This document shows, piece after piece, positions 20,401 to 31,051 of a stretch of DNA of 64,000 bases. Every line of letters starts with the position of its first letter. The stretch's first letter is position 1. Below the pieces are notes generated by a model, which searched no databases, had not been told where the DNA came from, and saw only the letters and a list, made by a program, of their open reading frames with translations. Source of the DNA: Azolla caroliniana (lineage: Eukaryota; Polypodiophyta); assembly GCA_043228905.1 (NCBI GenBank), contig JBHGNT010000003.1, positions 12,276,001 to 12,340,000 of the forward strand, in the 5' to 3' direction. Position numbers and translations under genes: made by a program.

Positions 20401-22969
20401 TTGTTTGCTCATCGATTGGCACTTCTTCGTGTGAGTCTACATATGGTGTTAATGCTTGCAAAATATCGACCTCAAATAGAGGGATGATTTTCTGATTATC
20501 ATCGAAATACTGACTTTCTTCTTCCTCGTCCAATCCTTCCATCATATTAACTGCTTCTGCATGTACAGGTAAACTCTGTTTGCTTGTTGTCACTTTGTTG
20601 TGCGTTGGAATCCTGACCTTAGTTTTTCCTTTCCTAAATGTTAGCACATTTTGTTTCCAATTTTGTTTAATATTAGCTGTCTTTAACCATGGTCTCCCCA
20701 ATAACAAGGGGTATGCTCCCTGTGTTTCTAACTGCAAAATTACTGCCGAAATCTGAAAACTGTGTCCCCCGATTATTACGTCCAGTTCTCGAAGCAAACC
20801 AATCGGTCGTACCGTACTTGTATCTGCCATTCGTAACCAAAACGGACATGCTTCCCATTCTGTGATTCCCAGTTTTTCACATGTAGTTTTGTTAATCACA
20901 TTAACACCCGAGCCTCCATCTATAATCACATTTCCGATTTCTTGCCCGTAAAGTATTACCTTAATCGACGGATTCTGTTCATCCATGATCGAAGGGTTAT
21001 TACTTGGCTGATTGTAGTGTACTGCTATTTGTTCGGAACCTTTATATGCAATTAATGCTGCCACTTTTTCTGTAAACCTTGGTACTAACTTAAGTAAGCC
21101 CGTAAGTGGCAATGACACTTGGCAATCAGCCAACAGTTTCCAAGTTTCTTCCTGTTCCTTATTCCCCAATGACTGTTGTACAGCGATGTCCTGGTCAATG
21201 TTATTGTCTTGTAACATTCGATTCACATTACTTTGATTTGCTTCGTCCACCCATTCTTTTGCCGGCTTCCGAACTTCTTCCTGAATTTCCCACTCTGATT
21301 GTTTGCTTTTGTTGCGTGTCGTTACTTGCTGAACTTCTGGTATTACCATATTAACTGCTGGACCCTTTCCTTTAACCGGACATTGATTAGCATAATGGCT
21401 TATTTGTCGACAAATGTAACAAGTGGGTACAAATGTTGCACTGGTCTCTCCATGTGCAAATTGGCCGTTATTAAATTGCTGCTCTTCATTACCATTCGGG
21501 TTTTGTTGGTATTGACGTGTAGCTTTTGGTTTGTAAAATCTCTTGTTTTTATACCGATTCTGCCTAAATTGTTCAGTATTATCATTTGGTTGTGCTATAT
21601 TGTGTGGTATCCCGAACTCCTGATTTGGCGGAAAATTACTCTGTTGAAACATTTGATTATTTTGTGGAACGGTTTGAGTATTATGTTGAAAGGTCATATT
21701 ACCCGGTTGAAATGTCGGATTTGGTTGAAATGTAGAATTCGGTTGCACATTCGGACAGTTCTGTTGAAACCCTTGAAATGGTGGGTTACCTTGTTGGAAA
21801 CTTTGATTATTTTGTTGAAAATATTGATTCGGATTCTATACGAATGGTGGATTGGATTGAACAAAACCTGGTTGAAATGCTTGAGTCACTTGAGTGGGTT
21901 GCATATTTTGTTGTGAAAAGATCTGATTTGGCTGTAGAACCGGATTCTGTTGTACATTTTGCTGATTTTGTGAAAAATTATTATTTTGATAACCATTGAA
22001 CAGATTAGTGTTATTTTGGTAACCATTGTCAGTAAAAATTTGTCGTACTGACGCCGTAGTCTTATTAAGCAGATTATATTCACATTGTTCTATTGAATGT
22101 AATTTTGAATGACATATTGTACAATGTGTTCTTAACGTACATTCAATTGCCGAATGCCCCGTATTTAAACAAGTGGTGCATTGAACTGCTTGTCGAAATT
22201 GTAACTCCTCTATTGTTGGTAATGTACGGTGTAATGCCGACATGTCCATACTCTGAACATTGACCGGTGGTCGACCCATTTCTATTGCTTTATCAATTAC
22301 TTGTTCGATAGTCTGATTTCGAAAATCGAACACTTTCAATGTCGTCCTTAATGGTTCTTTTACAGCTTCTAGAAAGACTTCTTTTAATTCCTTATCCGGA
22401 ATCGGCCTTGAAATCTGAAGCTGTAAGTTCTGAAATCGTATCACAAACTGAGATACTGTTTCATTTTTTTCTTGATATAACGCATAAAATTGCGCAATCA
22501 AATCCTTCTGCGGAATTTGTTGATGAAATAATTGTAAAAATTTACTAGTTAACACTTCAAAGGATGGAAATCCTTGAAGTCCGTTCTGCGCAAACCAATT
22601 AGCGGAATATCCGTCTAATGATAAGACGAACTCAGCGATTTTTGACTTATCTTCGGCATCTGCCGACAATCGCTGAGCTCCATGGTTAATCTCCCATGTC
22701 GTTAAGAAATCCCTAACATGTGCTTCCGCATCTGTTCCTTCCCGGAACTTAGAATAAGTATAAGGCATATCGTCCCAAATGTCGTAAAACGATACCTCTT
22801 CCGTCTGTTTTTCGTCTGAAGGTAATTGATCGGATAAGTCAGGAAGTTTCGACCACTTTGTGCTTGATTCCGACTGTTCTTGCGCAATGAACGCTTGCTG
22901 CACTACCTTCGTAACTGACCTTGTACGAGGGCGCTTACAACTGACCGGTGCCTCCTCTTCATACGACAT
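17477..22969 (-). pseudogene. Gypsy A1 gag-pol, one continuous frame with several stops
   Basis: This is a single frame of 1831 codons with no frameshift. Gag: capsid-like region, then two zinc knuckles CTTCLNTGHSAIEC (residues 264-277) and CTICHSKLHSIEQC (283-296). A long Gln/Asn-rich linker follows, with a third knuckle CYICRQISHYANQC (517-530). Protease IIDGGSGVNV is near 685. RT has VFLDDFAVYS near 1106. RNase H is about 1245-1400. Integrase has a zinc region HCGIAGGH..CKKCDLC, then GLDFVGP, VSNQGTHF and GLAEST. The second catalytic Asp is Asn (A2 has VSDQG). Stops: TAG 21836, TAG 19166, TGA 18698 (shared with A2), TAG 17756 and TGA near 17630. All five look like transitions from CAG, TGG or CGA. 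Confidence 0.93.
21640..22020 (-). repeat. Gln/Asn-rich repetitive linker in gypsy A1 gag
   Basis: The encoded segment is a string of short repeats of the type NPTFQP, NQMFQQ, QNNNFSQNQQN, from DNA rich in TTGTTGAAA (+ strand). It separates the two gag knuckles from the third. A2 has the same region at about 45960-46310 with a different number of units. Confidence 0.75.
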
Positions 22970-23005
22970 CCATTCGAATTGTTCTCTGCTTAATTGCAGA
23001 TGTAA

Positions 23006-23020
23006 CCGGGCGTGCCAAAA
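23006..23020 (-). other. Primer-binding-site candidate of gypsy A1
   Basis: Minus-strand TTTTGGCACGCCCGG begins 8 nt after the 5' LTR. It has the TGG start expected for a tRNA CCA end. The tRNA is not identified. The same core TTGGCACG occurs inverted next to the 3' LTR. Confidence 0.7.
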
Positions 23021-23028
23021 TTCTTCCG

Positions 23029-23485
23029 TGTTAATCGGCTAATTACTAACTACTACCGATACAGAAGAGTGAACGTCGCTACTCAACGTTCTAACAAGGA
23101 ATTGTGTTTTACGAACGGAATTATACTATATTAATCGGTAATTACCGTGATCGTTACTTAGTTATAAATTAGGAAGCTTGCACTTAAGAACATAGACAAT
23201 AGAAAGAACACAGAATCCGTACAGGATATTCCTTACTTAAACTTATATTACTAAATAAAACGACCTTTCTTACAATGCCTTCGGTTCCCTTTTATAGGTA
23301 TACCGAAGGTCTTTTCTCATCAAGAACTATTCCTACTTACTATCAAGATTTACAAAATTATCTAACTAACTTAGTTCTCTTCGTTTACTGTTGAGTCATT
23401 GATCCGAACAGTCGATCCGAACCGACTCTGTTTTCGACGCTTTCCCACTTGTTCGGTAAAACTGACTGTCCGGGTCCGGGTAACA
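23029..23485 (-). repeat. 5' LTR of gypsy A1
   Basis: 457 bp, nearly identical to 14148-14604. TATA box CTATAAAA (minus) at 23290-23297. Confidence 0.95.
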
Positions 23486-23490
23486 CGATG
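23486..23490. repeat. Right target-site duplication of gypsy A1 (CGATG)
   Basis: It is identical to 14143-14147. Confidence 0.92.
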
Positions 23491-25962
23491 TCTGTCAAGT
23501 AGACATGAAGTCACATACCAGATCGCAGTACCTCATGACGTTCATAGACGACCACAACCGGAAGCTGTGGGTCTCACCGCTGAAGACAAAGGATTAGGTG
23601 CTATCCGTCTTCAAGGAGCTCCACGCGAGAGTGGAAAGAGCAACCGGCCGGAAGCTGGAGGCTGTTCGAGCAGATAATGGAAGAGAATACAGGGGGCAGT
23701 GTGAGGAGTACTGCCGGTTGAAGGGAATCCGGGTTTACCATGCTGAAGACGCCGGAACTAAACGGTCTGGCCGAAAGGATGAACCGGACCATAATGGAGA
23801 GACTCCGGAGCATGCTTGCATATGCCAAGTTACCCATGAAGTTTTGGGTTGAGGCGCTGACGATGATGACCTATCTAATAAATAGATCACCCTTAGCACC
23901 CTTGGAAGGAGACTCACCTCAGAAATTATGAACCGGTAAAGATGTATCTTACCGGCATCTGAAGCTGTTCGGTTGACTCGCAAATGTTCTTGTTGCAAAG
24001 GAAAAGAGAGGAAAACTGGATCTAAAGACCTGGTCATGCATATTCCTTGGATATGGTGATGATGAGTTCAGTTACCGGGTGTTTCGGAGTTGGGACATAG
24101 TGTTCAGGTAAGACAGGATCATTGCTGACTGGGAGTCAGAGAAGAAGATGATGAACTCCGGATCATCCAAAGAAAATCGGTTTGAGGACACAAGGACCTA
24201 CCTGGTCGAGAACCGGATGTTGGCCGGAAACTGGAGGACACTTGACGAACCGGCCGGATACGGACAAGAAACCAAACTAACCAAAGAAGAAGAAGAAGAA
24301 GAAGAAGAAGAAGAAGAATTGGATTCGGATGACGAACAAACTGAGGAACCGGTAGTTAGAAACCAAGGACGGATATATACTCTCGGAGAGAGAACAACCC
24401 TCCAGAGATTTTTGGATGCAGAGCATGTGTTGCTACCCGATGAGGGGTAGCCGGAAAGCTTTGAAGAAGAAAAGAGAGACACCCACATCCGCAAGTGGTT
24501 GAGTGCCATGCAGGACGAGATGGATTCCATGCATGAGAACCACACATATGAACTGACGGAGTTGTCGAAAGGGAAGAGAGCACTCCGGAATAAGTGGGTG
24601 TACAACCGGAAACCCGCCGAGATACAAAGCCCAAATTGTAGTAAAGGGTTTCCAGCAAAAGAAGGGAGTAGACTTCAATGAGATTTTTGTCCTGGTAGTA
24701 AAGATGACGTCCATCCGGATGGTATTGAGCATAGCAGCAAGCATGGACCTTGAGGTAGAGCAACTAAACGTCAAGATGGCATTCCTACATGGCGACTTCG
24801 AAGAAGAGATCTACATGCATCAACTGGAAGGATTTGAGAAGAAATGGAAGGAGCACATGGTTTGCCGGCTTAAGAAGAGCTTGTACAGATTGAAGCAAGC
24901 TCCTCGGCGATGGTATCGGAAGTTTGACTCCTTCATGACCGACCAAGAGTACCAGAAGACGCAGGCCGATCATTGCGTGTTTTTGAAGAAATTTGACGGA
25001 GGAGATTTCCTGATACTTCTCCTATATGTGGATGATATGTTGATCGTCGGATGAGACCAAGGCAAGATTCAGATGTTGAAAAAGGCTCTGAACCGGACCT
25101 TGTCAATGAAAGACTTGGGTCCGGCAAGATAGATATTCAGAATGCACATCATCTGGGACCGGTCGGAGAAGCTGTTATGGTTGTCACAAGAGAAGTATGT
25201 GGCGAAGGTGCTTCAAAGGTTCAACATGTTGGAGGCAAAACCGGTGGGATCGACACTTCCGGAAAATTGCAAGTTGTCCGGAAAGCAAAGCCCAAAGACA
25301 AAGGAAGAGAAGATGGATATGATGAAGATACCATATGCCTCTGCAGTCGGGAGCTTGATGTATGCGATGGTGTGTACCCGACCGGACATCGGTTACACTG
25401 TAGTACTAGTAAGCCGGTTCATGAGCAATCTCGGGAAGAGAGCACTAGAACACGGTCAAGTGGATACTCCGTATTTGAAAGGAACCTGGAGTATGTGCCT
25501 ATGATTCGGCTCTAGTAAACCCCTCTTGGAAGGCTTCATGGATTCGGATATGTCGGTTGATACGGATACCAGCCGGTCTACATCAGGATACGTCATGACT
25601 TATGTAGGAGGAGTTGTATCATCGCATTAGAGGCTACAGAAGATGGTTGCGTTGTCAACCACGAAAGCGGAGTACATGGTAGATGTGGAAGCCGGCAAGG
25701 AGGTAATCTGGATGAAGGACTTCATCGGAGAGCTAGAAATCCAACAGGAGGAATACCGTCTCCACTACGATAGTCAAAGTGTCATCCACCTTGCAAAGAA
25801 CGCGGCGTACCACTCCAGGACAAAGCACATCCAATGGTGGTATCACTGGATCCGGGAGAGAGTAGAAGGTCAAGAGTTCGTGCCGACAAAGATCCACACG
25901 GACGAGAACGGGTCGGATATGTTGACCAAGGTGTTGACAATCGACAAGCTGGATGCGTGCTG
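23491..25962 (+). pseudogene. Copia III integrase to RNase H, decayed
   Basis: This continues the polyprotein after gypsy A1: TFIDDHNRKLWVSPLK, VRADNGREYRGQ, ELNGLAERMNRTIMERLRSM (integrase); an acidic poly-Glu stretch from a GAA microsatellite (24286-24316); RT with MTSIRMVLSIAASMDLEVE, FLHGDFEEEIYM, LYVDDMLIVG (catalytic YVDD present); RNase H with MVALSTTKAEYM and YHSRTKHIQWWYHW. Interruptions include the loss of about 30 bp near 23735, TAG at 24448, and stops near 25050, 25130 and 25515. It ends before a polypurine tract. Confidence 0.88.
24286..24316 (+). repeat. GAA microsatellite in copia III
   Basis: About ten GAA units encode poly-Glu in the acidic spacer between integrase and RT. 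The other copia copies have shorter mixed acidic stretches here. Confidence 0.85.
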
Positions 25963-25983
25963 AAAGTGGAATAAAGGGGGATA

Positions 25984-26589
25984 TAGTTGGTAAATCAGTC
26001 CCTCCGGATGGGATCCGGTTATGAATAAAGAGGGCCCGGTGAGAGTCGAAAGAGATCCAGAAACCGGATCGGATAGGCCCGGTGAGAACCGGAAGAGATC
26101 CGGAAACCGGATCGGATGGACCCGATGAGAACTGAAAGAGAAGACATATTTGTAAATGTGTTGAGTAAGCCTATTGAGGCTATATTTGTAAATAGCCCTA
26201 AGTTCATATAAGTATAAATATGACTTAGGGCAATCACTTTATTGTGTTGACAGTGAAATGTTGTCATATTGTTGTATGTGGATAATTGGTGTATAGAAAA
26301 GAGTGAGTGAGAGAGACAGATACAGAGCGATACTCTATTGTAACTGCTGCTTGGCAAAGAAATAGAGCTCGAGGTCATTGCCTCCAAGTCTCTGATTGTA
26401 CCTTTCTCATATAATGATAGTTTGGGGTCTGTGATTTCCCATGCTTTTTTCCCTATTAGGTTTTTCCACGCAAACATCCTGTGTACTTTCCTTTGGTGTA
26501 CGAGTATTAATCTCTATTCCCATTTCTGTGTTTGATTCTCAAAGAAGTGATCTAATTCCCGGTTGTGGACGAGCGCTATTTTCCACACA
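25984..26589 (+). repeat. 3' LTR of copia III
   Basis: About 606 bp after the tract AAAGGGGGATAT. The first bases read TAGTTGG against TGTTGGG in the 5' LTR, so the start is approximate. A 43-bp CCGG-rich unit (CCCGGTGAGA...GGATCGGAT) is doubled at 26034-26120, while the 218-bp duplication of the 5' LTR is absent. Ends CCACACA. Confidence 0.85.
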
Positions 26590-26594
26590 ATTCG
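26590..26594. repeat. Right target-site duplication of copia III (ATTCG)
   Basis: One transition from ATTCA at 11847-11851. Confidence 0.75.
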
Positions 26595-27164
26595 TGCCAT
26601 TCTTCTCTTGGCACTTGCTCCCAGATCCTATGTATCGGTTGTTTCCTTGCCGGCCTTGGCTCGTTTTGTCGATTTTCCGAACTTGATGTTGGATATCGAA
26701 CGGCCAACCATCAAGCAAAGATCGGCTTCATCGGTTTTCCTTTCTGTACCCCCGTAGTTGCTCCTGGAGTGCGTCTGCTGTTAAGAGGCCCCAATCAAAA
26801 CTTTCCCCTTCATATGTTGTTATAATGAATCCTACTCGTTTTTTCGGCATATAATGAAACCTAGGACTTACAAAAGCAATTTGAAGCAAGATTTTGGCGA
26901 CTTCATGGAAGAGCTCGTCCTCCCCGCACTGTGTCTGATATGCATTGGTCGACGGAGAGTATTCTCCGAAATATGATCGTAGCATCTCATTATCCATTTT
27001 CTGAACTGCATCAAAACCCTCTTTTTTCAAGTTCATCAATCGACTTACCTGTTTGTTAGTTATCTTCGCAATGTCGATCCTCTAAATTACTTCTGTGGAG
27101 CGCGGATGCGGCTCCGAATCCGCCACTTTCAGATATCCCTAAAGTCCTTTGTTGCCCATCCACT
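26595..27164 (-). pseudogene. Gypsy C ORF3, N-terminal domain
   Basis: The minus strand encodes the same N-domain as ORF3 of A and B: WMGNKGL..GYLKVADSEPHP, FGEYSPSTNAYQT, AFVSPRFHYMPKKRVGF, FDWGLLTADALQEQL, then KPMKPIFA. TAG codons occur after GNKGL and after PIFA. It is truncated at 27164/27165, where copia IV sequence starts without any LTR. It confirms that ORF3 is a family gene in at least three gypsy families. Confidence 0.8.
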
Positions 27165-27284
27165 GTCCGACCCGTTCTCCTCTATGTGAACCTTCATCAA
27201 TGTGAAGTCTTTCTCCTCTAGTCTCTCCCGGATCCAGTGGTACCTACGTTGGATGTGCTTGGTCCGGGAACGATAGGCCGCATT
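27165..27284 (-). pseudogene. Copia IV RNase H C-terminus, truncated
   Basis: Minus-strand YRSRTKHIQRRYHWIRERLEE and HIEENGSD match the RNase H end of copia II. The left end joins gypsy C ORF3 at 27164/27165. The right end is interrupted by gypsy B inside AAYHSRT, and the reading resumes at 52053. Confidence 0.85.
27280..27284. repeat. Left target-site duplication of gypsy B (GCATT)
   Basis: It matches ACATT at 52048-52052 with one transition at a CpG. Confidence 0.8.
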
Positions 27285-27674
27285 TGTTGTCTCCCTGGCC
27301 GGACTAGCCTCAACACAGGTGTCTATCCGACACTTCTCCAAAGGGGTGGTAAGGATTGGATGCTAGGTTACACGCGTAAGATGATTACTCTAAGCACAGA
27401 TGGTAAAACAATACAAAGATAAAGATAAACACGCAATTAATTATATTTGTATTACTTCCGTAAAGCATTTACAAATCATCGGATCCTTTTATAGGCATCC
27501 GGCAAGGTTACAATCGGTGCGCTTAGGCAACCGGCATCCGAATCGGTCCGGATCCGGATCGGTACAACTATACCGGATCCGTCCCTCCGAATAATAATTA
27601 TACTATTATTTACTTCCTATTATCCGATCCGACTCCGCCTTCCCACTTGTCCTTGCTCTTCTGACCGGTCAACA
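27285..27674 (-). repeat. 3' LTR of gypsy B
   Basis: Begins TGTTGTCTCC and ends GGTCAACA on the + strand. Minus-strand TATA box CTATAAAA at 27487-27494. Adjoined on the + strand by CATGGCACGGCCGTGGG. Confidence 0.95.
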
Positions 27675-27724
27675 CATGGCACGGCCGTGGGAAAGTGCCT
27701 TGCACTTCGAATCCACTCCCGGCC

Positions 27725-30645
27725 TCATTCTTCCTCCAAAATATCGAGCACACTCTGCTCGAAGGTGTCAAGTGGTGCTTCTTCCTCCAATTCCTGTTCC
27801 TTGCCTGCCTGGTCTCCGACCTCCGGTTGGGTTGGCTGTTCCGTAAAAATTTGCTGCTCCGGCTCTGCTTGATTCTGTGGTGCCGGTGCTTCCTCACCAC
27901 TCCGTCTGGGTTCTTCCTGTTCTTCCTCCGTTCTAGGTTCTGTTCTGTTACCAGTGTCGTTTTCTCCGGTCTCGACTGGTCGGTTCGGTGCGCCTTCTTC
28001 CTCTGCTTCGGTGTTTTCCGGTCTCAGCTCTTCGTCTTACCCGGCATCGGTCTGCACCTGCTCTTCTTGATTTTCTTGGAACAGAAGTTCTTCTTCGGGT
28101 ATTCCTTGTCGGGGTTGTTCGGTGTCGGTTGGTTCAGCTTCAGTCGGTCGCCCTCCCTCACTTATAGTGATTGGCGTCATTCTTCCCTCGGCTTCCTGTC
28201 GTAACCGGTCCTGCTCGTATTTCTCCAACTCCAACTGAGTTGCAAGCTGCCCGTCATCCAACCTCTCTACCAACCCTCGGATTTCTTTGAGATGTTCTTC
28301 CGCTAAAGCGTAGAAATCCTCCGACAATTCTTCCCGAATGGCGACGATACTTTCTTCATCCATCTTGTAGAACTTGTCACCGGTCTTCCTCTGATTCTCG
28401 GCATCAGCTCGGAGTGTCTGCAGCTCGGCTGCCTGTTGTGACCACTCCTTCCATAGCTTTTCCGTACTTTCGTTGATGCTTGCCTGAGCACGGGTACTCC
28501 AACATGACATGATGAGCTTGATACGGTCAACCCCCGCTTTAGCATGCGCATAAGCTTCTTGCTTTTCCTTCCTTGCCCGTTTTATAATGTCGGCCATTAT
28601 CTGAGCCTGGGCTTCGTAATCTGCTTTCTGCTTGTCATAGGCACTTTGCAGTTTGTTGATCGTGAAGGTCAATCTTTCCTTTTCTTCATTCCTGATCTTG
28701 GTCAGATCCAGCTTTTCCCGCCTTAGCGCCTCTAATTCCTTCCTTCTCTCCGTCGCTTGGGTTGTTTCCTCCGACAATGCTTCCTTTTTGGCACTGACCT
28801 CGTCCATTGGCTTAGCCAGGTCTAATCGGGTCTCTTTGAGTTGTTCTTTCAGCTTCTCTATTTTCCGGTCGTAGTCTGTTGCCCGTTTGTTGTTGTTCGA
28901 CTCGGCCTGCTTGTGATCTCGGTAGAGTCAGTCGAAGTCCTCCGTCTTCTACTTCAGGCGTCGGCTTACCTGAGCTCTTAACCGGTCGTCTCGGTCCTTC
29001 TGTTGTCGGAGTTCTTCCTGCAGTCGTTCTATCTCCTGCTCGGCCTGTCGACGCAGTCGGTCCTTCTCCTTTTGCAGCTTCTCTTTTTCTTCTTGCAGTC
29101 GGTCATTAGTGGCTCGGCCTTTCCGGAGGCCTTCTTCCATTTTCCGTCTGTCGTCCTCCACCGCTTTCCACTGCTCCCTTTCTTTTTCCCTTAATGCCTC
29201 CTGAGCTTTTAACTCCTCTCGTAAGGTTTCTATTATTTTTTCGGTCTCAGGGCCGGTTTGCAAGGCTACCGGTTCCGGTTCCAGTTCTGGTTGCTTCCTT
29301 GTTGTCCCGACCGGCTCGGTGACAACTTGTGCTTGTTGAATTCCTTCCCTCACCTGCAACAGCTCCCCTTGCAATTCTTGGATTTGTGTTCGGAGCGCGA
29401 CCAACTCCTGGGTTGTTGTATGCGTCAGGTGTTGCCTACACGTTTCTTCTTCCTCTAACTGGTCCGCTACTCCCGATACCTGCTCCGAAAGCCATCTCAG
29501 CCATTGTGGCTTTGTGCTTCCTGTGTCGGAGTAGCATTGCTCACTTCTACTCCTTAACTCAGGCTGTTTTTCCGGCCTTTTCTCTAGCTCCGGCGCTTGT
29601 TCATTCCTCTTCTCTGGAATGACCGGTTCTCTGAAGTCCGGCAAAACCGGTGTCGGTACTGCTTCCCTCGGTATGGGTTCCGGTACTGCTTCCGCCCCGG
29701 CTACTGGAGGTGGTCCTTGCGCCCTCTGTTGAGTTCTGTCAACTAGTGGAGCCGGTCCTCTCGCCCGTCTCTCCCGACCTTGTCTTGCTGGGAGTCTTAC
29801 CAGTGGTTCGGATGAGTCTTCAGCTTCAGCTTCCTCCTCCGGTGCGGCTACCAGACGGACCTTTTGTATAAAGACCTCTGGTTCCGGTTCCGGCCGTCGC
29901 AGCGTTATATTGATTGGTTTGAGCGCTACCGGTTCCTCCTCGGCCGGTTTTCCTTTGCCTTTTCCTGCCGGTTTTGCCTTTGTTGCCGGTTCTTGTTGCT
30001 GTCGGGATGGTCCTTCCTCCCGCTGTTCTGCTTCTTCCTGGGTCCATCCAGGGGTGTGTTTTTCCAGGATATGTCGGCGCTTTGTGACCTTTTTCGGCGT
30101 CGTCTCCTGCCGACCTCTTTTCTTTTGTTTGATGGGGAGCACCGGTGGGACTAACACCGTTAGCCATTGTGCTATCCCTGCCCATGGCTTTTTTCCTTCC
30201 ACAAGGTTCTTGATGGCCTCCTTCAATTCTTCGGTTATGAAATGGAGCCAGTCCACTTGTAATCCTTCGTACGTTGCAATTAGGAACGTTGCCCGGTACC
30301 TGGCTATGGCCGGGGGACGAGAATTCACGAATCCGTATTCCATCATGGCGCGGGCCACTTCTCCGAACCGCAGGTTCTCTCCCCCTGTGTTCGGTACGCC
30401 TTGCTGCTGATGGAATACTCACCGAAATATTCGAACAGGATTTGACTTGAAGGGTTTTCGATCATTTGAAGTCCTCCTGCTTTTATCCCTGTGAGCGCCT
30501 GCACCGCTCCTTCCGTGATTTCTGATAAATCAATCGATGCTGCCGCCTACTCTAGTTCTGTGTGTGGTGGAGCGTCGGCGATCCGCAACAATCCTTCTAA
30601 CCCGTTCTCCATCATCCATTGGTGTGCCTCTTCCGACAGTGCCAT
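27725..30645 (-). pseudogene. Gypsy B ORF3: N-domain, Pro/Glu linker, long coiled coil, C-module
   Basis: ATG 30645 gives MALSEEAHQWMMENGLEG. The N-domain includes EYFGEYSISSKAYRT, GFVNSRPPAIARYRATFLIATYE and KPWAGIAQWLTVL. A basic then Pro/Glu-rich linker follows (KKRGRQETTPKKV, GKGKGKPAEEEP). Coiled coil covers about 29450-28500 (EKEKLQKEKDRLRRQAEQE). The end module reads QAAELQTLRADAENQR and KFYKMDEESI, with a close VLDILEEE at 27725, like A (IFDILNDSDEE). Faults: frameshifts near 30400-30550, TAG 28949, a TGA near 28925 and TAA 28037. No membrane segment is seen. Intact length would be about 970 residues. Confidence 0.82.
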
Positions 30646-31051
30646 TGGTTCGAATTCTTCTTCTGCTGTCTGTTGTTCGGGATCGGGATGTGTGTACGCT
30701 GTGCGTCGGATCGCTCTTCTGTGCTTCTGCGCCTGTGTGTAGGAAAATTCGTAAAAAGTAAGTCCTTCGCAGGCCTGTGTCTTATATAGTGGCTTTTGCC
30801 TCGAGCCGCCCTTTTTCGTTTCCCGCGCATGTCTATCTCCCGCCATAATTAGTATGTCCTTTCTTGCTTGCCGCGTGTGAGTAATACCTCGTACGTCGGT
30901 GCCCACGTTCTATGCTTTAAATAGCAAGTACGCGCACGTCCTCCTTTACTGCATGGCGCCTCTTCGTTGCATGGTGGCGCTCCCACCTCTTGTGATCTCC
31001 CCATCATTACTATGATTTTTTTTTTTTTCCTTTCTGTTTGTTTGGACCACG
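30646..31051. other. Spacer between gypsy B gag-pol and ORF3
   Basis: It contains the putative ORF3 promoter and leader. An A run on the minus strand at 31017-31030 resembles the A-rich tract after pol in gypsy A. No other coding sequence is supported. Confidence 0.5.
30781..30788 (-). promoter_or_regulatory. TATA box upstream of ORF3 (B)
   Basis: Minus-strand ACTATATAAGACAC lies about 136 nt upstream of the first downstream ATG, which is the ORF3 start. It corresponds to the box in gypsy A although the surrounding sequence is not alike. Confidence 0.6.

Larger units (their letters stand above)
14148..23485 (-). mobile_element. Gypsy A1: complete Ty3/gypsy element with a third gene
   Basis: The 9338-bp element has two 457-bp LTRs differing at about 3 positions by eye, and CGATG duplications. 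Minus-strand order: 5' LTR, primer site, gag-pol in one frame (22969 to 17477), a T-rich spacer with a TATA box, ORF3 (17262 to 14649), 3' LTR. No chromodomain and no second archaeal-type RNase H are seen between RNase H and integrase, so it is a non-chromovirus lineage outside typical Tat. It is not autonomous: pol has several stops, integrase lacks a catalytic Asp and ORF3 has a 44-bp deletion. Confidence 0.95.
11852..26589 (+). mobile_element. Copia III: Ty1/copia element interrupted by gypsy A1
   Basis: This is a + strand element with a 771-bp 5' LTR, primer site TGGTATCAGAGC, polyprotein remnants, a polypurine tract (25973-25983) and a 606-bp 3' LTR. Gypsy A1 sits in its integrase gene. 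Without A1 it would be about 5.4 kb. It lies in ORF3 of gypsy C. LTR lengths differ because each LTR has its own internal tandem duplication. Confidence 0.9.

Noticed and set aside
21299-21916. Leu-rich frame of 205 codons on the + strand that looks like membrane segments
   Set aside because: It is the complement of the Gln/Asn-rich gag linker; CAA/AAT read backwards gives Leu/Ile-rich translation.
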